A stretch of 57,041 bases of DNA from contig JADGPS010000010.1 of assembly GCA_017882285.1 (NCBI GenBank), positions 1 to 57,041 on the forward strand. The letters are read 5' to 3'. Positions within the stretch are counted from its first letter, which is position 1. Every line of letters begins with the position of its first letter. Both the position numbers and the translations under genes were made by a program. Shown piece by piece: positions 50,140 to 57,041 of the stretch. The notes beneath the pieces were generated by a model. The model was given only the letters and a program-made list of their open reading frames with translations. It was not told where the DNA came from and searched no databases. Source of the stretch: Paludibacter sp. Its GTDB lineage: Bacteria; Bacteroidota; Bacteroidia; Bacteroidales; Paludibacteraceae.

Positions 50140-50454
50140 ATGAACGAATTTTTAGAAATAGAAGAAAAAATAGTTCGAATGCTCAAAACGGTGTTCGACC
50201 CGGAAATTCCGATAAATATATACGATTTGGGATTGATTTATAAAATCGATCTGGCTGAGGATGGTCAACTTACCTTGGATATGACGTTGACTGCCCCAAA
50301 TTGTCCTGCAGTTGATTTTATTGTGGAAGATGTCCGTATGAAAGTAGGCAGTGTTGAAGGAGTGAAAAACGTTGATGTAAACATTGTGTTTGAGCCTGCC
50401 TGGGATAAAAATATGATGAGTGAAGAAGCGCAACTGGAACTGGGTTTCCTTTAA
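50140..50454 (+). CDS. SufT/MIP18-family (DUF59) iron-sulfur assembly factor
   Basis: 104 aa. KTVFDPEIPINIYDLGLIYKID and DMTLTAPNCPAVDFIVEDV are the signature of DUF59 proteins, with the conserved cysteine in APNCP. These act in maturation of Fe-S proteins or delivery of clusters. sufE and sufS lie about 0.8 kb downstream on the opposite strand, so the region groups Fe-S genes even though they are not one operon. The C terminus FEPAWDKNMMSEEAQLELGFL is typical of the family. Confidence 0.92.
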   Translation: MNEFLEIEEKIVRMLKTVFDPEIPINIYDLGLIYKIDLAEDGQLTLDMTLTAPNCPAVDFIVEDVRMKVGSVEGVKNVDVNIVFEPAWDKNMMSEEAQLELGFL

Positions 50455-50470
50455 AAACTACCGACTTATT

Positions 50471-51205
50471 ATGATTTATTTTCTTTCCGATGCCCATTTG
50501 GGTTCACTGCTTGTAAAAGATCAACGTGCTCACGAGAAAAAGCTGGTTGATTGGCTCGACAACGTCAAAAAAGATGCAACAGCCATTTATCTGCTCGGTG
50601 ATATGTTTGACTTTTGGTTCGAGTATAAAACGGTTGTACCAAAGGGTTTTGTGCGTTTTCTCGGAAAACTGGCAGAACTGACTGATTCTGGCATTGAAAT
50701 TCATTTTTTTATTGGGAATCACGATATCTGGACGTTCGGTTACCTCGAAAATGAAATCGGTTTAATTATTCACAAAGAACCACTTACGGTTCAACTTGGA
50801 AATAAGAAATTTTTCATGGCTCACGGCGATGGTTTACATGTGGAGGAACGTGGTTTTGAATTGATTCGGAAAATCTTTCACAGTCGTACCGCACAGAAAT
50901 TATTCCGGTTGCTTCCTGCTCAGCTTGGACAAGAATTTGGTTACAACTGGTCAAAACGTAACCGTGAGAAGATACTTTCTATTGAAAACAAATACCTGGG
51001 AGAAGAAAAAGAAAAATTGGTGGTTTTTGCCAAAAAATATGTTGAAACACACGATGTCGATTTCCTGATTTTCGGTCATCGTCATCTTGCGCTCAATTTG
51101 CAATTGAAAAATCAAAAAAGATTGATTATTCTAGGCGATTTCGTCGGCATTTTCTCGTATGGAGTTTTTGATGGCGAGAATTTCAAGTTGGAATATGTGG
51201 AATAA
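50471..51205 (+). CDS. lpxH: UDP-2,3-diacylglucosamine diphosphatase
   Basis: 244 aa from the ATG at 50471; an in-frame upstream start (50420) would overlap the previous gene. LpxH hydrolyses UDP-2,3-diacylglucosamine to lipid X in lipid A synthesis at the inner membrane. The metallophosphoesterase motifs are complete: FLSDAHLGS, LLGDMFDFWFEYK, FIGNHDIW, MAHGDGLH and FGHRHLAL. Length and the interrupted helical cap (FHSRTAQKLFRLLPAQLG) fit the Bacteroidetes form. Gap of 16 nt after the SufT-like gene, so co-transcription is expected. Confidence 0.92.
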   Translation: MIYFLSDAHLGSLLVKDQRAHEKKLVDWLDNVKKDATAIYLLGDMFDFWFEYKTVVPKGFVRFLGKLAELTDSGIEIHFFIGNHDIWTFGYLENEIGLIIHKEPLTVQLGNKKFFMAHGDGLHVEERGFELIRKIFHSRTAQKLFRLLPAQLGQEFGYNWSKRNREKILSIENKYLGEEKEKLVVFAKKYVETHDVDFLIFGHRHLALNLQLKNQKRLIILGDFVGIFSYGVFDGENFKLEYVE

Positions 51206-51224
51206 TTCATAATTCAGTATTAGT

Positions 51225-51283
51225 GTTTACTGCTAACTGTTCCATGTTTATTGCTAACTGCTCCATGCTAACTGATCACTGAT
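51225..51283. repeat. Degenerate tandem 21-bp intergenic repeat
   Basis: GTTTACTGCTAACTGTTCCAT (51225-51245) is followed by GTTTATTGCTAACTGCTCCAT (51246-51266), then GCTAACTGATCACTGA. The third unit runs into the 3' end of sufE, supplying its last residues and stop. Confidence 0.7.
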
Positions 51284-51690
51284 TTATACGCCAAAGCAAA
51301 CATCTTCATTTGTTTCACCATAGCCACCAAACCGTTAGAACGGGTAGGAGAGAGATGTTCTTTTAAACCTATTTTGTCGATAAAATAAAGCTCGGTATTT
51401 AGAATTTCATCGGGTGTATGACCGGAAAGTACCCGAATCAATAACGAAACAATTCCCTTTACCAATACAGCATCGCTCTCACCCTGATAAGTGATAATTC
51501 CATCGTTTAGTTCTGCATTCAGCCACACCCGGCTCTGGCAGCCTTCAATAATATTCTGAGGATTTTTATATTTATCTTCAAGCGGTAAGAGTGAATTTCC
51601 CAAATCAATAAGCAAAGCATACTTATCCATCCAGTCATCAAACGCACTGAATTCTTCAATAATTTCGTCTTGTAATTCGTTGATAGTCAT
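51268..51690 (-). CDS. sufE: SufE-family sulfur acceptor
   Basis: 140 aa. SufE takes persulfide sulfur from the cysteine desulfurase SufS and passes it to the Fe-S scaffold. The catalytic cysteine is in IIEGCQSRVWLNAEL (about residues 47-61). LLIDLGNSLLPLEDKYKNPQNI precedes it, and the C-terminal GLKEHLSPTRSNGLVAMVKQMK is conserved. Encoded downstream of sufS on the same strand, with a paired palindromic element between them. Its last residues (SVIS) and the TAG stop lie in a degenerate intergenic repeat. Confidence 0.94.
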   Translation of the reverse strand: MTINELQDEIIEEFSAFDDWMDKYALLIDLGNSLLPLEDKYKNPQNIIEGCQSRVWLNAELNDGIITYQGESDAVLVKGIVSLLIRVLSGHTPDEILNTELYFIDKIGLKEHLSPTRSNGLVAMVKQMKMFALAYKSVIS

Positions 51691-51702
51691 ATTATATAAA
51701 TG

Positions 51703-51811
51703 TACCCCTAACCCCTAAAGGGGAAAAAGAGAAGTTAGTATTAATTGTTTATTTGTTTTAGAATATTACAGACGAATCTATTTTAATTCCCCTTTAGGGG
51801 TTAGGGGTCTA
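51703..51811. repeat. Paired palindromic element 6
   Basis: Left arm 51703-51725 and right arm 51785-51811, inverted, CCCCTAAAGGGG-type cores. The right arm overlaps the sufS TAG stop (51809-51811), and the element separates sufS from sufE. Confidence 0.85.
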
Positions 51812-53032
51812 ACTTAACATTTTCACCACTCGTTTCAAAGCATCAATAAACACATCAATTTCTTCTTTGGTATTGTAGAAAGCAAACGAAGCGCGAACTG
51901 TTCCCGGAATACCGAGCGAATCAATCAATGGTTGAGCGCAATGATGCCCTGTACGAACGGCGATTCCCAGTTTGTCAAGCAATATTCCCATGTCGTAAGG
52001 ATGAATATTCCCAACCAAAAATGAAATCACCGAACTTTTCTCTTTTGCGGTACCAATAATCCGCATATCCTTAATTTCCATCAATTTTTCGGTGCAATAA
52101 GTTAGCAACTCGTGTTCGTGTTCAGCAATTTTATCGAGTCCAATCTCCTGAACATAACGCAATGCTTCCGCCAAAGCGGTAGAACTAATATAATCGGGCG
52201 TTCCTGCTTCAAACTTGAAAGGCAATTCATTGTAAGTTGTTTTCTCAAAAGTTACGTTGGCAATCATTTCACCTCCACCCTGATACGGTGGAATGGCATT
52301 TAGCCAGTTGGATTTTCCGTAAAGAACGCCAATCCCGGTTGGCCCGTAAATTTTATGTCCTGAAAAAACATAAAAATCAGCATCGAGTTCCACCACATTT
52401 ACCGGAATATGTGGAACAGCCTGAGCGCCATCAACCAATACCGGAATAGTATGTGAATGAGCAATTTGAATAATTTCTTTTACTGGATTGATTGTACCCA
52501 ATACGTTTGAAACATGCGCTACCGAAACAATTTTAGTATGTTCGTTTAGTAAGGATTTATATGCTTCCATATCCAGTTCGCCACGTTCATTCATTGGAAT
52601 AACACGAAGTTTCATTCCTTTTCGTTCGCAGAGCATTTGCCAGGGAACAATATTGGAATGATGCTCCATAACCGAAAGGATAATCTCATCGCCTGTTTTG
52701 CAAAATGCTTCTCCGAATGAAGTTGCCACTAAATTAATCGCTTCGGTAGTTCCGCGGGTAAAAATGATTTCTTCGCGTTTAGCAGCATGCAGAAACTCTG
52801 CAACGCTGGTTCGGGCGGCTTCATGCGCTTCGGTGGCTTTCTGGCTGAGGTAATGAACCCCGCGATGAATATTGGCATTGAGGTGATAGTACCCGTTTTC
52901 AATTCTTTCAACGACACAACGTGGTTTTTGTGTCGTTGCTGCATTGTCGAAATAAATCAAATCTTTGTTGTATATTTTTTCAGTCAGAATCGGAAAATCT
53001 GCCCGAATATGTTGTAGTTGTTCTTTGTTCAT
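51809..53032 (-). CDS. sufS: Cysteine desulfurase SufS
   Basis: 407 aa type II (SufS-class) desulfurase that releases sulfur from cysteine for Fe-S cluster assembly. The PLP lysine is in FYVFSGHKIYGPTGIGVLYG (about residues 226-232 region), the catalytic cysteine in VRTGHHCAQPLI (about 365), and DGAQAVPHIPVNV is the conserved PLP-contacting segment. IYFDNAATTQKP near the N terminus is typical. It has a consensus promoter and is followed by sufE. The SufBCD scaffold genes are not in this window. Confidence 0.95.
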   Translation of the reverse strand: MNKEQLQHIRADFPILTEKIYNKDLIYFDNAATTQKPRCVVERIENGYYHLNANIHRGVHYLSQKATEAHEAARTSVAEFLHAAKREEIIFTRGTTEAINLVATSFGEAFCKTGDEIILSVMEHHSNIVPWQMLCERKGMKLRVIPMNERGELDMEAYKSLLNEHTKIVSVAHVSNVLGTINPVKEIIQIAHSHTIPVLVDGAQAVPHIPVNVVELDADFYVFSGHKIYGPTGIGVLYGKSNWLNAIPPYQGGGEMIANVTFEKTTYNELPFKFEAGTPDYISSTALAEALRYVQEIGLDKIAEHEHELLTYCTEKLMEIKDMRIIGTAKEKSSVISFLVGNIHPYDMGILLDKLGIAVRTGHHCAQPLIDSLGIPGTVRASFAFYNTKEEIDVFIDALKRVVKMLS

Positions 53033-53066
53033 GCAAATGAAACTCTTTTAAACTCTTTTTGTTCGA

Positions 53067-53098
53067 CAAAAGTACGGAATTTTTGCAAATGTGACAAA
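53067..53098 (-). promoter_or_regulatory. Promoter of sufS-sufE
   Basis: Minus-strand TTTG (53095-53098), 20-nt spacer, TACTTTTG (53067-53074), a full consensus match. Confidence 0.75.
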
Positions 53099-53208
53099 AC
53101 GAATTTCCAATTATCAATTTCTAATTTCCAATAAACCAAATAATGACTAATTTCCTGATTTCAACAATTTTTAACCGCCTTTGAGATAGCATTTGTGAAA
53201 TTTCGATG

Positions 53209-53216
53209 TACTTTTG
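53209..53216 (+). promoter_or_regulatory. -7 box of the YfhO-ftsX unit
   Basis: TACTTTTG matches the consensus; -33 element unclear. The start codon at 53262 lies 45 nt downstream, which excludes the in-frame upstream start at 53214. Confidence 0.5.
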
Positions 53217-53261
53217 TATGATTTTTCCCAAAAACGGCTTTTCGCAAATCAAGCGTACATC

Positions 53262-55775
53262 ATGAATAAAACAATTCTGGCCAAAATTACTCCGCACATT
53301 GCTGCTTTTCTGTTATTTATTTGCATTTCGTTCACGTATTTTACACCCATCATCGAGGGAAAACAATTGATAGGTCACGATACCGAAAGTTGGTTGTGCA
53401 TGGCAAAAGAAACGATGGATTACAATTCCACGCACAACGATGTGACGTTGTGGACAAACTCTATGTTTGGCGGTATGCCTACCTATCAGATTTCGATGAC
53501 GCAGCCCTTCAATCTGATTAAATATGTAGAAGATGTGATTCATATTTTCCCCGGACAGATTGGTAACTTAATGTTATATCTGATGGGATTTTATATTTTG
53601 TTGCTGGCTTTCCGCGTAAATCCATGGCTGGCAATGGTTGGTGCCATCGCTTTTTCATTTGCGTCCTATAATTTTATTATCATGGTTGCCGGACATAATT
53701 CCAAAGCTATCACAATCGCTTATATGGCACCTTTGATTGGTAGCGTGTTTCTGGCATTCAGGGATCAACGGTTGTTGGGAAGTCTGCTGACGGCATTTTT
53801 CCTGAGTTTGGCAGTTCGAGCCAACCATGTTCAGATTTTATATTATACCGTAATAATTTTAATTTTCCTGGCTTTAGTGGAATTAATTTTCAGTATCAAA
53901 GAAAAAGAAATTACTTCGTTTTTGAAGACAAGCGGGTTGTTACTTGCTGCAGCAGCAATAGCTGTTGGAATGAATGCCACTTCATTATTGACAACCAATG
54001 AATATGGTAAAGCCACCATGCGGGGCGATTCAAACGGACTGACGGTGGATTCTCAAAACTCACAACACGGACTGAATCGCGATTATATAACGCAATGGAG
54101 CTACGGCATTGGCGAAACGATGACATTGTTAATCCCGGACTTTAAGGGTGGAGCAAGTGCTTCAAATTTATCGTCTGACAGCGAAACAGGAAAAAAATTG
54201 GCTGCTCTGGGTGCACCCGATGTAGATAAAATTCTGAAAGAAAATCAATTCCCGCTTTATTGGGGAACCCAGCCGGGAACTTCTGGACCGGTGTATATTG
54301 GTGCCATTATTTGTTTTTTATTCGTTTTGGGTTTATTTTTGGTTGATAAACGCACCAAATGGTGGTTATTGCCAATGATTATACTTACAGTAATGCTTTC
54401 GTGGGGGAGAAATTTCATGTGGCTCACCGATGTTTTTATCAACTATGTACCGCTTTATAATAAATTTCGGACGGTTTCAATGATGTTGGTGGCAACCGGT
54501 TTTGGCATGACTTTAATGGCAATTCTGACATTAAAAGAAGTTTTTGCCGAAAAAATAGATAAACAAAAGTTGATTAAACCTGTAATGATTAGTGCAGCCA
54601 TCGTGGGTGGAATTGCTTTGATTTTTGCTTTGATTCCTTCGCTGGCAGGTAATTTTACTGCTGCTGCCGATGCTCAATTTCAGGGAAATAATGCCTTTTT
54701 AAAAGAAACGTTACCGTTGGATAGAGCGGATATGTTGAGGAGTGATGCCTTACGTTCGTTAGCTTTTGTGATTGCTTCTGCCGGATTAATTTGGTTATAT
54801 GCCAAGAATTTTTTGAAACTAAAACTTGCTTATGTGCTTTTTGGAATTCTTATTCTGTTCGATTTGGTACCTATTGCAAAACGTTATTTGAATAATGATA
54901 ACTTCAAACGTCCACGTCGTGTTGAAACTTTAATTGAACCAACTGCAGCCGATAATATCATTCTTCAGGATAAATCGCAATTCCGTGTATTAGATGCCAC
55001 GGTAAATATTTTTAACGATGCTTCACCGTCCTATTTCCATAAAAATATTGGTGGTTACCATGCTGCAAAACTCCGTCGTTATCAGGAATTGATTAACATG
55101 CATATTGATAAAGAAATCGGACAACTTTTTGGTGCTTTTGGCAGGGCAAAATCGCCAAATGTAATTACAAATACAATGGATTCGTTAGGCGTTTTAAATA
55201 TGCTGAATATGAAATACCTGATTTACAATAAACAAGCTGCACCGCTTGTGAATCCGTATGCCAATGGAAATGCGTGGTTTGTCAACAATATCCGGATTGC
55301 CGATAATGCCAACGAGGAAATGAATATGTTGGGGAAAATAAATACTAAAACGGAAATGGTGGTTGATAAATCATTTGCTGCTCAATTACCAACCAAATTA
55401 ACGTCGGATACTTCGGCTCATATAGCATTGACAAGTTACAAACCAAATCATTTGGTCTATAACTTCAATTCTAAAACAGATCAGGTGGCTGTTTTCTCCG
55501 AAATTTATTACGAAAATGGCTGGAATGCGTATATCAATGGGAAATTGGTGCCTTATGTTCGTGCCGATTATTTGTTGCGTGCTATGCGGTTGAAAGCCGG
55601 AACGTACGATATTGAATTTATGTTCGAACCAAAATCATATAGCATTGGTAATACCATTGCGCTGATTTCTTCCATATTATTGATATTGAGCATACTTGGT
55701 TTTGTTTTTTGGCAATTGAAAAGTCAGAAGAAAAAAGTTGATAAATTTGAAAATGATAATAATTTTATAAAATGA
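53262..55775 (+). CDS. YfhO-family polytopic membrane protein
   Basis: 837 aa from the ATG at 53262. About twelve hydrophobic segments are spread through residues 10-560 and one at the C terminus (about 797-819). The GHDTESWLCMAKE, WTNSMFGGMPTYQISM and GHNSKAITIAYMAPLIGS segments are the conserved N-terminal part of YfhO-type proteins; the C-terminal approximately 230 residues form an extracytoplasmic beta-rich domain (FSEIYYENGWNAYINGKLVPYVRADYLLRAM). YfhO proteins act in glycosylation of cell-surface polymers in Firmicutes; the Bacteroidetes role is unproven. It ends in a 4-nt overlap with ftsX. Confidence 0.88.
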   Translation: MNKTILAKITPHIAAFLLFICISFTYFTPIIEGKQLIGHDTESWLCMAKETMDYNSTHNDVTLWTNSMFGGMPTYQISMTQPFNLIKYVEDVIHIFPGQIGNLMLYLMGFYILLLAFRVNPWLAMVGAIAFSFASYNFIIMVAGHNSKAITIAYMAPLIGSVFLAFRDQRLLGSLLTAFFLSLAVRANHVQILYYTVIILIFLALVELIFSIKEKEITSFLKTSGLLLAAAAIAVGMNATSLLTTNEYGKATMRGDSNGLTVDSQNSQHGLNRDYITQWSYGIGETMTLLIPDFKGGASASNLSSDSETGKKLAALGAPDVDKILKENQFPLYWGTQPGTSGPVYIGAIICFLFVLGLFLVDKRTKWWLLPMIILTVMLSWGRNFMWLTDVFINYVPLYNKFRTVSMMLVATGFGMTLMAILTLKEVFAEKIDKQKLIKPVMISAAIVGGIALIFALIPSLAGNFTAAADAQFQGNNAFLKETLPLDRADMLRSDALRSLAFVIASAGLIWLYAKNFLKLKLAYVLFGILILFDLVPIAKRYLNNDNFKRPRRVETLIEPTAADNIILQDKSQFRVLDATVNIFNDASPSYFHKNIGGYHAAKLRRYQELINMHIDKEIGQLFGAFGRAKSPNVITNTMDSLGVLNMLNMKYLIYNKQAAPLVNPYANGNAWFVNNIRIADNANEEMNMLGKINTKTEMVVDKSFAAQLPTKLTSDTSAHIALTSYKPNHLVYNFNSKTDQVAVFSEIYYENGWNAYINGKLVPYVRADYLLRAMRLKAGTYDIEFMFEPKSYSIGNTIALISSILLILSILGFVFWQLKSQKKKVDKFENDNNFIK

Positions 55776-56653
55776 GAAAAGAAAAAATAAAACTGACTAA
55801 ACCCGGATTTTTAAATATACATTTAACTTCTACTATCAGCATGTCACTGGTATTGTTTCTGGTTGGATTGGTTTTTTTGCTCCTTTTTGTGGCTCGTGAT
55901 ATGAGCACATTTGTAAAAGAAAATATAAATCTTTCGATAATACTAGACGATCAGATTGGAAAACAAGACGAACAGCGTATTGAAAAATATCTAACCGCTT
56001 CCCCTTTTGCCAAAACGGTGGAATATATTTCGAAAGCCGATGCGTTGAAAGATCATATCAGCAGTTTGGGCGAAAATCCGCAGGAATTTTTGGGTTACAA
56101 TCCATTGAAGGCTTCTATTGAAGTTAAGCTTCATGAAGCGTATGCCAATAATGATAGTGTAAGCAAAATTCAATCAAAACTGAAATCTTTCAGCAATATA
56201 AATCGCATAGTTTATCAAAAAGATGTGGTAAGTCTGGTAAATGAAAATGTAAAAAAAGTGTCATTAATTTTACTTGGTTTAGCGGTTGTGTTGCTTTTTG
56301 TTTCAATCGCATTGATTAACAATACTATTCGTATTACTCTGTATTCCAATCGTTTCCTGATAAATACCATGAAACTGGTTGGCGCCACGCCCTGGTTTAT
56401 TCGTAAACCATATTTGGTGAGCAGTATCATCAACGGGTTAATAGCTGCAGCCCTTTCGATTGTTTTGTTGATGGGCGTGGTTTATTTTGTACAATTTGAA
56501 TTTGGCATATCGGGCGTACTGATACATTCTATCAGTTTCATAATCGTGGCATTTATTGTTATTTTGTCCGGAGCTTTATTGTCGGCAATTTCATCGTATT
56601 TTGCTGTGGGTAAGTATTTAAAAATGCATTCAAACGATATGTTTTTTATTTAG
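55772..56653 (+). CDS. ftsX: Cell division permease FtsX
   Basis: 293 aa with four predicted transmembrane segments (about residues 25-45, 165-185, 215-240, 255-275) and a large extracytoplasmic loop between the first two. KENINLSIILDDQIGKQDEQRIEKYL and FAKTVEYISKADALKDH match the FtsX extracellular domain, and KLVGATPWFIRKPYLVSSIINGLIAA is the family cytoplasmic/TM motif. With ATPase FtsE (not in this window) it activates peptidoglycan hydrolases at division. It overlaps the YfhO gene by 4 nt and precedes DUF3098 and uppP. Confidence 0.93.
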   Translation: MRKEKIKLTKPGFLNIHLTSTISMSLVLFLVGLVFLLLFVARDMSTFVKENINLSIILDDQIGKQDEQRIEKYLTASPFAKTVEYISKADALKDHISSLGENPQEFLGYNPLKASIEVKLHEAYANNDSVSKIQSKLKSFSNINRIVYQKDVVSLVNENVKKVSLILLGLAVVLLFVSIALINNTIRITLYSNRFLINTMKLVGATPWFIRKPYLVSSIINGLIAAALSIVLLMGVVYFVQFEFGISGVLIHSISFIIVAFIVILSGALLSAISSYFAVGKYLKMHSNDMFFI

Positions 56654-56728
56654 GAGACACAACTTTATGTGGTTGTGAATGATTAATATAAGTCAATTAA
56701 TTTTCATTTTATCAATTTAAATAACAAT

Positions 56729-56956
56729 ATGGAAAACGACAAACATTTTACGCTTGGTAAAATCAATATGATATTGATTGCCATTGGTTTTGTAATTATC
56801 ATTTTAGGTTTTGCTTTAATGACAGGCTCTTCAACCATTAAAGAATTCAACCCCGATATTTTCAGTTTTCGCCGTATCACTGTAGGTCCTATGATTTCAT
56901 TGTTTGGATTTTTCTTCATCATTTTTGCTATTTTATTCAAACCCAAAAATAAATAG
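56729..56956 (+). CDS. DUF3098 small membrane protein
   Basis: 75 aa with two hydrophobic segments (about residues 12-30 and 51-70). The FTLGKINMILIAIGFVIIILGFALMTG stretch and the TVGPMISLFGFFFIIFAIL stretch are characteristic of DUF3098, which in Bacteroidetes sits between ftsX and uppP, as here. Unknown function; likely linked to envelope synthesis or division by context only. The next gene (uppP) starts 2 nt after its stop. Confidence 0.88.
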   Translation: MENDKHFTLGKINMILIAIGFVIIILGFALMTGSSTIKEFNPDIFSFRRITVGPMISLFGFFFIIFAILFKPKNK

Positions 56957-56958
56957 GA

Positions 56959-57041
56959 ATGACCTTTATTCAAACGATCATTTTAGCCGTTGTGGAAGGA
57001 CTGACAGAGTTTTTGCCAATATCTTCAACCGGTCACATGGC
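56959..57041 (+). CDS. uppP: Undecaprenyl-diphosphatase (5' part only)
   Basis: The first 27 residues are visible before the window ends: MTFIQTIILAVVEGLTEFLP followed by ISSTGHM. The EGLTEFLPISSTGH motif is diagnostic of BacA/UppP, containing the catalytic-site glutamates (ExxxE). UppP recycles undecaprenyl pyrophosphate to the monophosphate carrier used by MraY. It completes the ftsX-DUF3098-uppP block, with the start codon 2 nt after DUF3098. The 3' end lies outside the window. Confidence 0.95.
   Translation, partial: MTFIQTIILAVVEGLTEFLPISSTGHM

Noticed and set aside
4312-51811. CCCC/GGGG elements as a CRISPR array or as classic intrinsic terminators
   Set aside because: Copies are kilobases apart with no regular spacing, so not CRISPR; most lack a T-run and several lie between co-oriented genes or overlap coding sequence.
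4312-51811. G-quadruplexes in the repeat arms
   Set aside because: Each arm has at most two long G-tracts on one strand; local hairpins or arm-arm pairing are more likely.
53214-53261. N-terminal extensions of YfhO, murG, murC, murE, ArsR, Xaa-Pro aminopeptidase, DUF1599, lpxH and nadE frames
   Set aside because: The extra codons overlap promoters, repeats or preceding genes and add residues not expected in the families; internal ATG starts were chosen.
1-57041. Complete insertion sequences, prophage, rRNA operons or CRISPR-Cas genes
   Set aside because: No transposase, integrase, phage structural gene, rRNA or Cas protein was recognised in the window.

Overview
The window looks like chromosomal DNA from an anaerobic or microaerobic member of the Bacteroidales (Bacteroidetes); a Paludibacter-like genus is plausible but not proven. 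The evidence is AT-rich composition, -7 boxes of the form TAnnTTTG with an upstream TTTG, few obvious Shine-Dalgarno sites, Bacteroidetes-style long LepB and MraY proteins, a YfhO-ftsX-DUF3098-uppP block, a DUF1599-DoxX-tpiA block and an A-type flavoprotein typical of anaerobes.

Layout. 0-0.6 kb: an ArsR-type repressor and a DUF6132 membrane gene, each with an inverted repeat inside its promoter spacer. 0.65-6.8 kb: a plus-strand housekeeping run (aroB, CoA-binding protein, dapB, lepB, WbqC-family gene, ilvE, rimM). 6.8-8.1 kb: an acyltransferase and a GNAT protein on the minus strand. 8.1-8.45 kb: a gene-free region with MraZ-box-like repeats and phased DnaA-box-like repeats. 8.45-24 kb: a complete-looking dcw cell-wall/division cluster (mraZ, rsmH, ftsL, PBP with PASTA, murE, mraY, murD, ftsW, murG, murC, ftsQ, ftsA, ftsZ) without murF or ddl. 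24-27.5 kb: a YqeY-like gene, Xaa-Pro aminopeptidase and queF. 27.6-30.1 kb: a small accessory patch with tRNA-Leu(UAG), a HEPN/MNT toxin-antitoxin-like pair, and a BRO-N/DinD-like gene bracketed by perfect 38-bp direct repeats.

30.1-36.3 kb carries a secreted serine hydrolase, a DUF3467 gene, and an esterase-amylase-amylase operon for exported starch breakdown. 36.5-45.3 kb holds rlpA, DUF1599, a DoxX-family membrane protein, tpiA, a Sua5/YciO-family gene, an MscS channel, nadE, a DUF2721 protein and a flavodiiron protein. 45.7-57 kb holds topB, an M16 peptidase, an O-methyltransferase, a hotdog thioesterase, a SufT-like protein, lpxH, sufE and sufS, a YfhO-family membrane protein, ftsX, a DUF3098 protein and the start of uppP.

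The most striking unexplained structure is a family of interspersed paired palindromes built on CCCCTAAAGGGG: six complete elements of about 86-113 bp, one half element and one related in-frame insert inside topB. They sit exactly at gene boundaries and sometimes supply stop codons, C-terminal residues or an N-terminal extension. A second family of CAGTTATCAGTGAACAG-like intergenic text behaves similarly. All calls come from reading sequence and translations; no database search was run.
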